A DNA stretch of 64,000 nt from Variovorax sp. V93 (GTDB lineage: Bacteria > Pseudomonadota > Gammaproteobacteria > Burkholderiales > Burkholderiaceae_C). Positions 1 to 10,947 of the stretch are shown piece after piece. The notes beneath the pieces were generated by a model. The model was not told the DNA's origin, did no database searches, and was given only the letters and a program-made list of their open reading frames with translations. Made by a program: the position numbers and the translations under genes. How positions within the stretch are numbered: the first letter of the stretch is position 1; every line of letters starts with the position of its first letter. The stretch is taken from the NCBI RefSeq assembly GCF_041154485.1, contig NZ_AP028669.1:744001-808000 (forward strand), read 5' to 3'.

Positions 1-1452
1 TATGCGATCTTCATGCTCGACCCGGGCGGCCACATCGTGAGCTGGAATCTCGGCGCGCAGAAGAACAAGGGCTACGAGGCCTCGGAAATCATCGGACAGC
101 ATTTCTCCAGGTTCTATCCGCCAGAGGTCGCTGCCAGCGGCTGGCCCGAACAGGAACTGCGCAATGCGCTGCGCGACGGGCGCTTCGAGGACGAGGGCTG
201 GCGCATCCGCAAGGACGGCAGCCGGTTCTGGGCCAGCGTGGTGATCACCGCGCTGCACGATGCCACCGGCAGGCACCGCGGCTTTGCCAAGGTCACGCGC
301 GACCTCACGGAGCGCCGCCGCGTGACCGCGCTGGAGGACGAAGGGCGCCGCGTGACGAACTTCCTTGCGATGCTCGGGCACGAACTGCGCAATCCGCTGG
401 CGCCGATCTCCAACGCGCTCGAGCTCCTCAAGCGGGAGAAGACGGAGTCGGCCGCGGTCGTGCACACCCGCGACATCATCGGCCGGCAGCTGCGCCAGAT
501 GACCCGGCTGGTGGACGACCTGCTCGACGTCGGCCGCATCACGAGCGGCAAGATCCAGCTCGAGAACAAGCCGGTCCGGCTGCGCGATGCCATCGCCGAG
601 GCCATCGAGGCGGTGCGCCCGCTGATCGACGGCAAGTCGCAGACCCTGCACCTGCAGATGCAGGATGCGGACCCCTGGATCGCGGGAGACAGCGCGCGCG
701 TCATCCAGATCGTCAGCAACCTGGTCCACAACGCCGCAAAATTTACCGGGAACGGCGGCAACATCCACGTGTCGCTCTCGCGAAGCGCAGCGGATGCGGA
801 CATCAGCGTGCGCGACGACGGGCCCGGCATACCGCCGCAGGACCTGCAGCGGATCTTCGACCTGTTCGTGCAGGGCGAGCAAAACCTGGCCAGGACGCAG
901 GGCGGGCTGGGCCTGGGGCTCAGCCTGGTGCAGCAGCTGACGACTCTGCATGGCGGGCGCGTCAGCGCGTTCAGCACCGGCAGGCCAGGCGAGGGCAGCG
1001 AGTTCGTGGTGCAGTTCCCGACCACCCAGGCGCCGGTCGCCATGCTCGAGGCGCAGCCGCGGCCGGTGGGCGAGCAGCGCGTGCTGGTGGTGGACGACAA
1101 CGTGGATGCGGCCGAGACCATGGCGATGCTGCTGGAGGCGCTGGGCTACAAACCCAGCGTCGTGCATGGCGGGCTGGCCGCCATCGAGGCGGTGAAGGCG
1201 CAGGACCCGGATGTGGTGCTGCTGGACATCGGCCTGCCCGACCTGAGCGGCCATGAAGTCGCGCGGCGCGTGCGCGCGGAGATGGTCAACCCCCCGCCGC
1301 TGATCGCCGTCACCGGCTACGGGCAGGCCAGCGACAGGGACACCAGCCTGGAGGCCGGCTTCCGGGCCCATCTGACGAAGCCGGTCGATGTCGACAAGCT
1401 CTCGGCGCTGCTCGAGCACCTGCTGGAGCCGCCTCGCTTCAAGGCCGCATAG
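1..1452 (+). CDS. PAS domain hybrid sensor histidine kinase / response regulator (5' truncated by window edge)
   Basis: The reading frame is open from base 1, so the gene starts before the window and 483 residues are visible. In order they show the end of a PAS domain (YEASEIIGQ-type core, then the KVTRDLTERR linker typical of PAS/PAC), a HisKA dimerisation helix with the phospho-acceptor His in GHELRNPL (about residue 127), an HATPase_c domain (N box NLVHNAAKF, G1 DDGPGIP, G2 GLGLGLSLV) and a C-terminal receiver domain (VVDDN acidic pocket, phospho-acceptor Asp about residue 409 in LLDIGLP, conserved Lys in LTKPVD). It would autophosphorylate and pass phosphate to its own receiver; the signal is unknown because the N-terminus is missing. 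It converges with nadE, and no partner regulator is visible in the window. Confidence 0.93.
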   Translation, partial: YAIFMLDPGGHIVSWNLGAQKNKGYEASEIIGQHFSRFYPPEVAASGWPEQELRNALRDGRFEDEGWRIRKDGSRFWASVVITALHDATGRHRGFAKVTRDLTERRRVTALEDEGRRVTNFLAMLGHELRNPLAPISNALELLKREKTESAAVVHTRDIIGRQLRQMTRLVDDLLDVGRITSGKIQLENKPVRLRDAIAEAIEAVRPLIDGKSQTLHLQMQDADPWIAGDSARVIQIVSNLVHNAAKFTGNGGNIHVSLSRSAADADISVRDDGPGIPPQDLQRIFDLFVQGEQNLARTQGGLGLGLSLVQQLTTLHGGRVSAFSTGRPGEGSEFVVQFPTTQAPVAMLEAQPRPVGEQRVLVVDDNVDAAETMAMLLEALGYKPSVVHGGLAAIEAVKAQDPDVVLLDIGLPDLSGHEVARRVRAEMVNPPPLIAVTGYGQASDRDTSLEAGFRAHLTKPVDVDKLSALLEHLLEPPRFKAA

Positions 1453-1477
1453 AGGCGCGTAGAGCCGTGCTGGAAAG

Positions 1478-2326
1478 CTAGGCCGGCTGCGGCGGCTCCA
1501 CCGGCAGCGCGCGCTTGTGGGCGCTCTTGCGGTGCGTGGCAAGAATGATCTCGCGCGCCGCCGCAGCCACCGGCTTGCCTTCGAGGAAATCGTCGATCTG
1601 CTCGTAGCTCACGCCGAAGGCGTCTTCGTCGGGCTTGCCCGGCACCAGCGACTCGAGGTCCGCCGTGGGCACCTTGAACACCAGCTCGTCGGGCGCGCCG
1701 AGCCGCTGCGCGAGGGCCCGCACGCGGCGCTTGTCGAGGCCGGTGAGCGGCGTCACGTCGGCCGCGCCGTCGCCGAACTTGGTGAAGAAACCCATCAGCG
1801 CCTCGGCCGCATGGTCGGTGCCGATGACGATGCCGTCGTGCGCGCCGGCCACCGCGAACTGCGCGATCATGCGCTGGCGCGCCTTGATGTTGCCGAGCAC
1901 GAAATCTTCGTGCGCCGCGTCGCGGAAGGCCAGGTCCCCCTTCTTGAGCGCCGCGAGCATGCCGTCGGCCGCGGGGCGGATGTCGACGGTGAGGATGCGG
2001 TCGGGCCTGATCACCGCGAGCGAGGCCTGCGCCTCGTCCTCGTCCTTCTGCACGCCGTAGGGCAGCCGCATCGCGATGAAGGTGGCGCCGTAGCCCTGCG
2101 CGCGCAGCCTTTCGACGGCGCGCTGCGCGAGGCAGCCGGCGGTCAGCGAATCGACGCCGCCGCTGATGCCGAGCACCAGCGCCTTGAGGCCGGTGCCTCG
2201 CAGGTAGTCCGCAAGAAAGGCGGTGCGCCGCTCGATTTCCGCCGCGGCATCGAAGACGGGCGCAACATGCAGCGCCGCGATGATCTCGCGCTGTGTGGCG
2301 TCGACGGGAGTCAGGTGCTGATCCAT
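1478..2326 (-). CDS. nadE: NH3-dependent NAD+ synthetase
   Basis: 282 residues, the normal size for the short ammonia-dependent form; no glutaminase domain is present. The ATP-pyrophosphatase P-loop SGGVDS is at residues 55-60, and later family blocks [19 protein letters not shown] and LVPGKPDED are intact. The enzyme amidates nicotinic acid adenine dinucleotide to NAD+ using ATP and ammonia, the last step of NAD biosynthesis in the cytoplasm. It starts 18 bases downstream of the pldA stop on the same strand, so it is probably the last gene of the rep - lipoprotein - pldA - nadE transcript. Assignment is secure from the motif set and length. Confidence 0.95.
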   Translation of the reverse strand: MDQHLTPVDATQREIIAALHVAPVFDAAAEIERRTAFLADYLRGTGLKALVLGISGGVDSLTAGCLAQRAVERLRAQGYGATFIAMRLPYGVQKDEDEAQASLAVIRPDRILTVDIRPAADGMLAALKKGDLAFRDAAHEDFVLGNIKARQRMIAQFAVAGAHDGIVIGTDHAAEALMGFFTKFGDGAADVTPLTGLDKRRVRALAQRLGAPDELVFKVPTADLESLVPGKPDEDAFGVSYEQIDDFLEGKPVAAAAREIILATHRKSAHKRALPVEPPQPA

Positions 2327-2344
2327 GAAGCGATCCTTGCTTGC

Positions 2345-3514
2345 CTAGAAATCCACCAGGCTCAGGCCGATGCTGAGCACGGTGCGCTTGCGGTTGTAGT
2401 CCACCAGCGTGTCGCCGTAGCCGTGGAACAGCTGCGTATGGAAGCGCAGGTTGCTCTTGGTCGAATCGCCGATGGTCTTCAGCCACTCGAGCCGAATCGA
2501 CCCGCGGCCGCTTTCGCGCAGGTTGTTGCGCACCGTGACGCCAAGGGTGTTGTCGCGGTTGAAGTTCCAGCGGCCCGTGACTTCGGCGCGGCCGATGTAG
2601 TTGGAGATGTCGGGGTTGTCGTCCTTCGCGGCTTCTTCCGAAACCCGTTGCCAGATGCGCCCGGTGAGGCTGAAGCGGTCGTCGAGTTCGGCGCCGCCCA
2701 TCAGGTAGACGCGGTTCCAGCTGCGCGACAGCGGCAGGCTCTGGCCGTTCGACTGGTGCACCAGGCCCACGCCCGCATAGCGCCAGCGCCAGCCGCCGGG
2801 CAGGTTGAAGTCCAGCGGATAGACATACATCAGCTCGGGCTCGTGGTCCGTGGTGCGGAATGGCCGCGAGATCGAGCCGTTGAACAGCTGCCAGGTCGAT
2901 TGCTGCGAGTAGGCGAACCACAGCGAGTCCTTCCTGGCGGGCTCGTTCTGCGTGAGCAGGCCCTGGGCGACCTTGGTGCGCACTGACAGGCCGATGCGCA
3001 TTTCGTTGGCCTGGTAGGCCACGGGGGTTCCGGTGTGGCCTTCGGACGGCGACGTGGGCGTCTCGGGCTTGTTGCCGGCGGCCGAGACCGACACGTTCAG
3101 CGGCCGATAGCCGCGGAACCCGAAGGTGCCGCAATCGGTGCCGTTCTCCAGCTCCCAGAAGCGCGACAGCGCCGAGTACTGGCGGTCGCGGCAGCCTTCG
3201 TTGGTGTCGACCGAAATCACGCGGGTGGCCGGTATCGAGGCGTCCACCGGCGGTGCCGGCTGCGTGCTGGCCAGCACCGGCGGCGCCACGGGCACCGACA
3301 CCGGAGGCAGCGTCTGCTGCTGTGCCCAGCGGTCGAAGCAGGCGAGGCGCGCTTCGTTGTTGTTGCCGAGGGCGGCGCATTGCTGCCATGTCAGCTGTGC
3401 GTCGGCCAGCGGGCTGCGCGGCCGGTCGACGGCCTGCGCATGCGCGGCGCCGCCGCCAAGGCAGGCTGCGAGGATCGCCAGCCCGGAGAAGATGGCGTGT
3501 GTTCGTTGGGTCAT
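2345..3514 (-). CDS. pldA: Outer membrane phospholipase A (OMPLA)
   Basis: 389 residues from the ATG at 3514, chosen because AAGGA lies just upstream and a clear signal peptide follows (hydrophobic run ending AHAQA near residue 28). After a proline-rich linker, the C-terminal two thirds match OMPLA: the YSQQSTWQL block, a PFRTTDHEPEL block, and the active-site segment with His253 and Ser255 in HQSNG and Asn267 in SRSWNR, the catalytic triad of the family. It is expected to be a calcium-dependent beta-barrel hydrolase of phospholipids that reach the outer leaflet. The ATG overlaps the TGA of the upstream lipoprotein gene (ATGA), indicating translational coupling. The N-terminal region before the barrel (about 160 residues) is longer than in E. 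coli. Confidence 0.92.
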   Translation of the reverse strand: MTQRTHAIFSGLAILAACLGGGAAHAQAVDRPRSPLADAQLTWQQCAALGNNNEARLACFDRWAQQQTLPPVSVPVAPPVLASTQPAPPVDASIPATRVISVDTNEGCRDRQYSALSRFWELENGTDCGTFGFRGYRPLNVSVSAAGNKPETPTSPSEGHTGTPVAYQANEMRIGLSVRTKVAQGLLTQNEPARKDSLWFAYSQQSTWQLFNGSISRPFRTTDHEPELMYVYPLDFNLPGGWRWRYAGVGLVHQSNGQSLPLSRSWNRVYLMGGAELDDRFSLTGRIWQRVSEEAAKDDNPDISNYIGRAEVTGRWNFNRDNTLGVTVRNNLRESGRGSIRLEWLKTIGDSTKSNLRFHTQLFHGYGDTLVDYNRKRTVLSIGLSLVDF

Positions 3515-3965
3515 TGGTTTCCTTGCGTCCCCCCCGTTTTGTTCAGCACGAACGGATGCGTGCTTTCGTCCGCGGCGTTGCGCCACGTGCCCCTGAATTC
3601 CCGGCCGCATGAGCCGGGCTGCAGGGTGCCGGCCCAGACGCCGCTGATCGCGCGGCCGTCCAGCGATTCGTCGATGGAGAGGGCGCCGTCGTCGTCGACG
3701 TCGCCCGCGAGCTGCGCCACCTCGGGCCGGGCGCCGCCGTCCGCGGTGTGGCGCGTGATGGTGCCGCGCACGCCGGCGTAGTCGGGGTGTTTGCCGAGCT
3801 GCACCGTGGCCGCGGCGGGAGCGCCGTCGAAGCGCGCCTCCCAGCGGCCGTAGAGCGACTGCAGCGGCAGCTCGCGCGCATCGGCGGGGCAGCCGCCGCC
3901 CTGCGTTGCCGTGGCACAGCCCGTGGCGGCAAGAAGAACGGCGAGGAAGGCGGGCAGCAGCCTCT

Positions 3966-3969
<4 letters not shown>
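3511..3969 (-). CDS. Small predicted lipoprotein of unknown function
   Basis: 152 residues. A short charged N-terminus and hydrophobic stretch lead to a lipobox ending AATGC at about residue 18, so lipid attachment and an envelope location are expected. The mature part contains GRWEARF and an internal block with Asp-rich spacing (DVDDDGALSIDES) followed by SGVWAGTL and FRGTWR, which suggests a small beta-sheet fold; no named family is recognised. Its start overlaps the rep stop by four bases (ATGA) and its stop overlaps the pldA start in the same way, so it is locked into this operon. Sitting directly before pldA, it might assist the phospholipase or outer membrane maintenance, but that is only a guess from position. 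Confidence 0.8.
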
Positions 3970-6071
<2,102 letters not shown>

Positions 6072-6191
6072 GGGGAGTGGGGACGGAAGGCCGCGAAGGA
6101 ACGGCTGGCGCAAAGCGCGCAATGATACGGGGCGCATGTTTCCGGGTAGGCCGCCAGAGTTCACGATGCGGGACGCGGCGACAATCAGCGC

Positions 6192-7205
6192 GTGCTGCCT
6201 GTATTTCTCGTAACTTTTCCTTTCTTCGCGCTGATCGCGGCCGGCTACGGCGCCGCGCGCGCCCGGATCCTGCCGCTGGACGCGATTCCGGGCCTCAACA
6301 CCTTCGTGCTGTACTTCGCGCTGCCGTGCATGCTGCTGCGCTTCGGCGCGGGCACGCCGATCGGGCAGCTGCTCGATGGCAGCGTGGCGCTGGTCTGGGG
6401 CCTGAGCGCGCTGGCCGTGGTGGCGGGCGTGGTCGTTTTCACCCGCAACGCACGCATCGGCTGGAACGACGGCGCCTTCGGCGCACTGGTCGCGGCCTTT
6501 CCGAACACCGGCTTCATGGGCGTGCCGCTGCTGGTGGCACTGCTGGGCGCGCAGGCTGCGGGGCCGATGATCATCACCATCGCGTTCGACCTGGTCGTGA
6601 CTTCTTCGCTGTGCATTGCGCTGTCGCGCCTGGACGGCGCCGGCGGGCCGCACGGGCCGCGGCTGGCCGCGCGCCAGGCGCTGCGCGGCGTGCTGGTCAA
6701 TCCGATGCCGTGGTCGATCCTGCTGGGCGTGCTGCTCTCGGCGGCGCGCTGGCGCCTGCCGGGGCCGGTGGAGCGCACCATCGCCATGCTGGCCGATGCG
6801 GCGTCGCCGGTGGCGCTGTTCACCATCGGCGCGGTGCTGGCGCGCTCGGCGCTGCTCGCGCGCGAGCACGGCGCCAGCGCGGCGGTGGCGGCCGCCATGG
6901 GCACGAAGTCGGCGGTGCCTCCCAGGGCGCCGCTGGCCGACGTGCTGCCGGTGGTGGCGGCCAAGCTGCTCGTGCATCCGGTGCTGGTCTGGGTGCTGGG
7001 GCAGGGGGCCATGGCCCTGGGCCTGCCGCTGTCTTCTTCGGCGCTGATGGTGATCGTGCTGGTGGCGGCGCTGCCGAGCGCGAGCAACGTTTCGATGCTG
7101 GCCGAGCGCTTCGGGGCCGACAACGGCCGTATCGCGCGCATCATCCTGTGGACGACGGTGGCGACCTTCTTCAGCTTTCCGTTCGCGGTCGGCGTGCTGC
7201 GCTGA
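6192..7205 (+). CDS. AEC family (auxin efflux carrier-like) transporter
   Basis: 337 residues from a GTG at 6192. The protein is almost entirely hydrophobic with about ten predicted membrane segments in two halves of five, the AEC/Mem_trans plan. Family signatures include the N-terminal FALIAAGYGAAR segment, PGLNTFVLYFALPCMLLR, PNTGFMGVPL and, in the second half, LPSASNVSMLAERFG. Members export or import small organic acids such as malonate or malate; the substrate cannot be deduced here. It diverges from rep and converges on the gene at 7212, with no other pathway gene beside it. Confidence 0.88.
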   Translation: MLPVFLVTFPFFALIAAGYGAARARILPLDAIPGLNTFVLYFALPCMLLRFGAGTPIGQLLDGSVALVWGLSALAVVAGVVVFTRNARIGWNDGAFGALVAAFPNTGFMGVPLLVALLGAQAAGPMIITIAFDLVVTSSLCIALSRLDGAGGPHGPRLAARQALRGVLVNPMPWSILLGVLLSAARWRLPGPVERTIAMLADAASPVALFTIGAVLARSALLAREHGASAAVAAAMGTKSAVPPRAPLADVLPVVAAKLLVHPVLVWVLGQGAMALGLPLSSSALMVIVLVAALPSASNVSMLAERFGADNGRIARIILWTTVATFFSFPFAVGVLR

Positions 7206-7211
7206 GCGGCC

Positions 7212-7883
7212 TCAGGGCGTCAGCACGCCCAGCTTGAAAGGATCGGCATCGGACAGGCGCTCGCACTTGGAGAAGTCGCGGCCCTGGGTGCCGTCGCAAT
7301 AGAACGCGTTGTAGATGCGGCCGAACAGCGTCGGGCTGGCTGTGAAGAGCACGCCGTGCTCGGGCTGCCAGTTGTCCCTGGAATTCTCCCTGGGTGTCCC
7401 GGCGGCGCGGGTTTCCGTGGGCTGGACGGGCGCGGCCGCCGCAATGGGCGTGAATTCCGCCAGCGTCTTGTGGGCTTCCTCGCCGCGCCAGCGCACCGCC
7501 AGCTCGGCGGCCGTGGGCCTTGCCGCCACCGGCAGCAGCACGCCGTTCACCTGCAGGCCGTAGCCGAAGCGATGCGCCTTGCCCGCCAGGAAGGCATAGG
7601 CGCAGGCGGCCATGCACTGGCCGCGGATCTCGGTGTCCACGCCGCTCGCGCGGATGGCGTCGGCAAAGGCGCCGGCCGCCTCGGCGGTACCGCCGAACGA
7701 ATCCTCGAACACCACGGTGCGCACGGTGCCCCTGCCCAGGTGCTCGGTGAAAGTCTTGATGGCGCTGCCGTCGAGCATGCCCGACACCACGAGCCGGCTG
7801 CCCTGCAGGTCGAGTTCGGCCGCCGGGCATGCAAGGCATGCAAACAGGAAAACCGCAACCACAGCAGATGAAGGCAGTTTCAC
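7212..7883 (-). CDS. Periplasmic protein with ClpP/crotonase-like core, probably not an active serine protease
   Basis: 223 residues from the GTG at 7883, chosen because a signal peptide (SSAVVAVFLFACLACPAA) begins immediately; a longer reading frame to 7982 would put about 33 odd Arg-rich residues before it. The middle part has the layout of COG3904-type predicted periplasmic proteins related to ClpP: DSFGGT followed by an A-x3-A helix (AGAFADAIRASG) then GQCMAACAYAFLAG. In active relatives a Ser sits in the block equivalent to MAACAYAF; here it is Ala-Ala-Cys, so classic serine catalysis looks lost. The C-terminal half contains CDGTQ and CERLSDAD and is unassigned. Function unknown. Confidence 0.75.
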   Translation of the reverse strand: MKLPSSAVVAVFLFACLACPAAELDLQGSRLVVSGMLDGSAIKTFTEHLGRGTVRTVVFEDSFGGTAEAAGAFADAIRASGVDTEIRGQCMAACAYAFLAGKAHRFGYGLQVNGVLLPVAARPTAAELAVRWRGEEAHKTLAEFTPIAAAAPVQPTETRAAGTPRENSRDNWQPEHGVLFTASPTLFGRIYNAFYCDGTQGRDFSKCERLSDADPFKLGVLTP

Positions 7884-8117
7884 GACAGACGACCCCGAGG
7901 ACCAGCGCGCTTTGCTTGAGGTGCGCCGCCGGAACGGGCGTCGCACAGCGACAGCTTGTGCAGCGCGCGGGGGCGCAGTCAACGGTTTTTTCAGAATATT
8001 TCCGCTGCCGAGTAACGGCCGTAAGGCATAGCTACTGCTACTACTTCAGATGAATACTTGAGTTTGCATAATGCCTGCTAGAGTGTTAACAAACCAATGT
8101 TTGAATGGGGCAGCACG

Positions 8118-8327
8118 ATGGCAATACTTATTCGTATCCTGCTGTGGCTGGCCTGGGTTGCCGGCGTGAGCTGGTCCTGGCATGCCGACATGCTCGGGGC
8201 CGGCACTTCGCTCGCGCTGGGCGCCCTGAGCCTCGTGGTGTTCGCATGGCCCGCCAGCAGCGCGCGGCGCCGCAGCACCGAATTGCGCTACGTCGACGTC
8301 GGCAAGGAGCCTGCAGGCCTGTACTGA
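8118..8327 (+). CDS. Small two-helix membrane protein of unknown function
   Basis: 69 residues from the ATG at 8118, preferred over the ATG at 8097 because GGGG sits seven bases upstream of the former and nothing resembling a ribosome site precedes the latter. Two hydrophobic segments are visible (IRILLWLAWVAGVSWSW and LGALSLVVFAWPA), followed by an Arg-rich turn SARRRS and a short soluble tail. Codon composition matches neighbouring genes. No family recognised. The gene is followed by a strong stem-loop shared with the priA end. Confidence 0.6.
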   Translation: MAILIRILLWLAWVAGVSWSWHADMLGAGTSLALGALSLVVFAWPASSARRRSTELRYVDVGKEPAGLY

Positions 8328-8339
8328 GTGTCGCGGCCG

Positions 8340-8358
8340 GGGCCTGCGAGGCAGGCCC
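8340..8358. terminator. Stem-loop between convergent genes (candidate bidirectional terminator)
   Basis: A perfect 8-bp GC stem (GGGCCTGC / GCAGGCCC) with a three-base GAG loop lies between the small membrane protein gene and the stop codon of priA, whose last bases form part of the stem. There is no T-run after it on either strand, so termination efficiency is uncertain. Confidence 0.45.
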
Positions 8359-10574
8359 TAGATGCTGTGCGGGTCGACATCGACCAGCCAGCGGATCACG
8401 CCCTTGCCTTCGGGCGTGCGCCTGAGGGCGTGCAGCAGCGGCTGCCACTGCGCCAGCAGGCGCTGCAAGGCGGCACGCGAGGGGCTTTCGATCAGCATCT
8501 GCGCCCTTTCCACGTTGGCCACGCGCTGGATCGCCAGCGGCACCGCGGGATAGCGCACCACCCGGTCGGCGCCTTCCAGCGCCTCGGCGGCGGCGCTGGC
8601 TGCGTTCAGGAACGCCTGCGCGGCTTCCTGGGTGCGCGCATCGGCCCGCAGCAGCGCCTGGAAGGCAAAGGGCGGCATGCCGGCGGCGGCGCGCTCCTCC
8701 AGCTGCTGCCGCGCGAAGGCCGTGTAGTCGTGCTTGCGCAGCGCGGAAAAAAGCGGGTGCTGCGCGTGGTGGGTCTGGATCCACATCTCGGCCGTGGCGC
8801 CCTGCGCCGCCAGGTAGGCGGCGTCGCGGCCCGCGCGGCCGGCCGACTGCATCAGCAGGCTGAACAGGCGCTCGGGCGCACGGAAGTCGCTGGAGAACAG
8901 CGCGCCGTCGGGGTTCACCGCCGCCACCAGCGTGATGCGCCGGAAGTCGTGCCCCTTGGCGATCATCTGCGTGCCCACCAGCACGTCGACCTCGCCCGAA
9001 TGCACGGCCGCGAGCTGCGACTCGAGCGCGCCCTGCTTCCTGGTGCTGTCGGCATCGATGCGCGCAATCCTGACGGGCCCGGGCACCGCGCTGCCGTCGG
9101 GCCGCCTCACCGCGGCGAACAGTTCCGCGAGGTGTTCTTCGAGCCGCTCGGTGCCGCGGCCCACGGGCGCGATGTCGGGGTTGCCGCAGGACGGGCAGGC
9201 GCGCGGCACGCGCTCGGTGAAGCCGCAGTGGTGGCAGCGCAGCGTGCGGTCGATCTTGTGGAACACGCGGTAGGCGCTGCAGCGCGGGCATTCGCTTTTC
9301 CAGCCGCAGTCGGCGCAGGCCAGCACCGGCGCATAGCCGCGGCGGTTCAGGAATACCATGCTCTGCTCGCCGCGCCCGATGCGCTGGCCGATGGCGTCGA
9401 GCAGCGCGCCCGAGATCACGGTCTTGGGCGGCTGCAGGTTCATGTCGACCAGCCGCACCGTGGGCAGCTCCCCGGCGCCGATGCGCGACGGCATGGCCAG
9501 CCGCACATAGCGCCCGCCCGGGTCCTCGCCCTCGGCGGGGCGGCTTTGGTGCCAGCTTTCGAGCGAGGGCGTGGCCGAGCCGAGGATGACTTTCGCGCCC
9601 TCGCGCTGGCCGCGCCAGACGGCGAGGTCGCGCGCCGAATACCGCGCGCCTTCCTGCTGCTTGTAGCTCGGGTCGTGTTCTTCGTCGACCACCACGAGCT
9701 TCAGGCCCGGCATCGACGCGAACACCGCCATGCGCGTGCCCAGCACGATGCGCGCGGCGCCGCTGTGCGCCGCGAGCCAGCTCGCGAGCCGCTGCGGGTT
9801 GGTCATGCCGCTGTGCAGCGACACCACCGCGTCGTCGCCGAAGCGCGCCTTGAAGCGCGCTTCGAGCTGCGGCGTCAGGTTGATCTCGGGCACCATCACC
9901 AGCGCCTGCGCGCCGGGGTCGGCCGCGAGCAGGTCGGCCACGCAGCGCAGGTAGACCTCGGTCTTGCCGCTGCCGGTGCTGCCGACCAGCAGGAAGGTGC
10001 CGGCCTCGCCCGCCTCGATGCGGGCCAGCGCGGCGGTCTGCTCCGCGCTCAGCGCGACCGGGTGCGCGGCCTCGGCCGTCTCGGCCACGGGGCCGGCCGC
10101 CGTCTTGCGCTTGAGCCGGCGCGCCAGCTGCGTTCCGCTCAGGTCGCGCAGCTGCGGCGGCAGCGCGGCCAGGGCGATCTCGCCGATCGAACGCTGGTAG
10201 TAGCGCGCAGCAAAGGCCACGAGGTCGCGCCAGGCATTGCCGAGGGGGGCCAGCGCGTCCAGCGCGGCGCCCACGGGCTTCAGCGCCATGTCGGGCTCGG
10301 CATTGTCGAGCGGGACCGGCGGATTCCAGACCACGCCCAGCACCTCGCGCCGGCCCAGCGGCACCCGCACCAGCGTGCCGGGCACGAGGGGGATCGGGCT
10401 GGCATAGCTCAGCAGGTCGCCGAGCGCCGCATGGGCGGGCGTCTGCACCGCGATGTCGAGCCGCCAGGCCATTGCGGCCGGCCCGCTTGCCGCCGCCGGC
10501 GCGGAGCCGGCCGCTGGCGCTGCGGCTGTTTCGGAGGCAGGGTCGACGGTGGGAATGGGCGTCCTTGTTGGCAA
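8358..10574 (-). CDS. priA: Primosomal protein N' / replication restart helicase PriA
   Basis: 738 residues if the TTG at 10574 is used (E. coli 732). An ATG at 10472 (MAWRLD) would give 704 residues and begins exactly where the family homology begins; the extra 34 residues are Ala/Pro-rich, but that stretch is GC-rich and coding-like, so both starts remain open. Walker A GSTGSGKT, DEEH box (VVDEEHD), and the two zinc-binding clusters (CADCGWKSECPRC and CHHCGF...CPSCGN) are all present, followed by the C-terminal helicase motifs GTQMIAKGHDF and QSAGRAGR. PriA reloads the replisome at stalled forks. The upstream AT-rich gap holds DnaA-box-like sites. Confidence 0.93.
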   Translation of the reverse strand: MPTRTPIPTVDPASETAAAPAAGSAPAAASGPAAMAWRLDIAVQTPAHAALGDLLSYASPIPLVPGTLVRVPLGRREVLGVVWNPPVPLDNAEPDMALKPVGAALDALAPLGNAWRDLVAFAARYYQRSIGEIALAALPPQLRDLSGTQLARRLKRKTAAGPVAETAEAAHPVALSAEQTAALARIEAGEAGTFLLVGSTGSGKTEVYLRCVADLLAADPGAQALVMVPEINLTPQLEARFKARFGDDAVVSLHSGMTNPQRLASWLAAHSGAARIVLGTRMAVFASMPGLKLVVVDEEHDPSYKQQEGARYSARDLAVWRGQREGAKVILGSATPSLESWHQSRPAEGEDPGGRYVRLAMPSRIGAGELPTVRLVDMNLQPPKTVISGALLDAIGQRIGRGEQSMVFLNRRGYAPVLACADCGWKSECPRCSAYRVFHKIDRTLRCHHCGFTERVPRACPSCGNPDIAPVGRGTERLEEHLAELFAAVRRPDGSAVPGPVRIARIDADSTRKQGALESQLAAVHSGEVDVLVGTQMIAKGHDFRRITLVAAVNPDGALFSSDFRAPERLFSLLMQSAGRAGRDAAYLAAQGATAEMWIQTHHAQHPLFSALRKHDYTAFARQQLEERAAAGMPPFAFQALLRADARTQEAAQAFLNAASAAAEALEGADRVVRYPAVPLAIQRVANVERAQMLIESPSRAALQRLLAQWQPLLHALRRTPEGKGVIRWLVDVDPHSI

Positions 10575-10947
10575 GGTTTGTTAATGCGACTTTGAGCAAG
10601 ATCGCTTAAGTCGTTGATTTTCCAGCGCTTTGGGAGCCATCCAGAGTTTCTGTGGATAACTTTGTTGACAACCGGGCTCGACACGCCGGCGAGCCTTGAA
10701 AATCAAGCCTCTGGCTGGATTGCCCTCAAAAAAAGCAAAGTTCAATTTCTATATAAATCAACAACTTAGCGTCGCTACTGGTTTAGGAGCAAAGAGGGGA
10801 GACCTACAGATAATCTTGCGCAGTGCAACACGTGTTTTGTGCATAAGTCGGTGTTCCTACACCGTTTTTATGCTTGACAAACGCCAGGAAATCGATTTTT
10901 GGGGCCGCGGCCGCGTCCCTGCGCGGCGGGCGGCTCGTTTACCGTTT
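10575..10947. other. AT-rich intergenic region between priA and hemE
   Basis: 373 bases without a convincing gene. The part from about 10575 to 10870 is clearly more AT-rich than its surroundings (for example around 10725-10775) and contains a consensus DnaA box at 10651-10659, a near match at 10838-10846, and a GTTTGTTAA element at 10576-10584 similar to motifs at 8085-8094 and 30488-30501. It must hold the priA promoter (minus strand) and sequence downstream of the hemE stop. Short open frames running through it have no ribosome site or family resemblance and were not called. Confidence 0.6.
10651..10659 (-). promoter_or_regulatory. Consensus DnaA box
   Basis: TGTGGATAA, the exact reverse complement of the TTATCCACA consensus, lies about 75 bases upstream of priA. 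A second site with one mismatch (TGTGCATAA) is at 10838-10846. A single perfect 9-mer can occur by chance, so a role in DnaA-dependent control of priA is only inferred from location in an AT-rich promoter region. Confidence 0.45.

Noticed and set aside
1317..3389. 690-codon minus-strand frame across nadE and pldA
   Set aside because: Arg/Ala/His-rich shadow in another frame of two well supported genes.
8328..10595. Long plus-strand open frame antisense to priA (755 codons)
   Set aside because: It is the mirror of a high-GC gene: the translation is His/Arg/Gly-rich low-complexity sequence without motifs, while the minus-strand priA is complete with all catalytic motifs.
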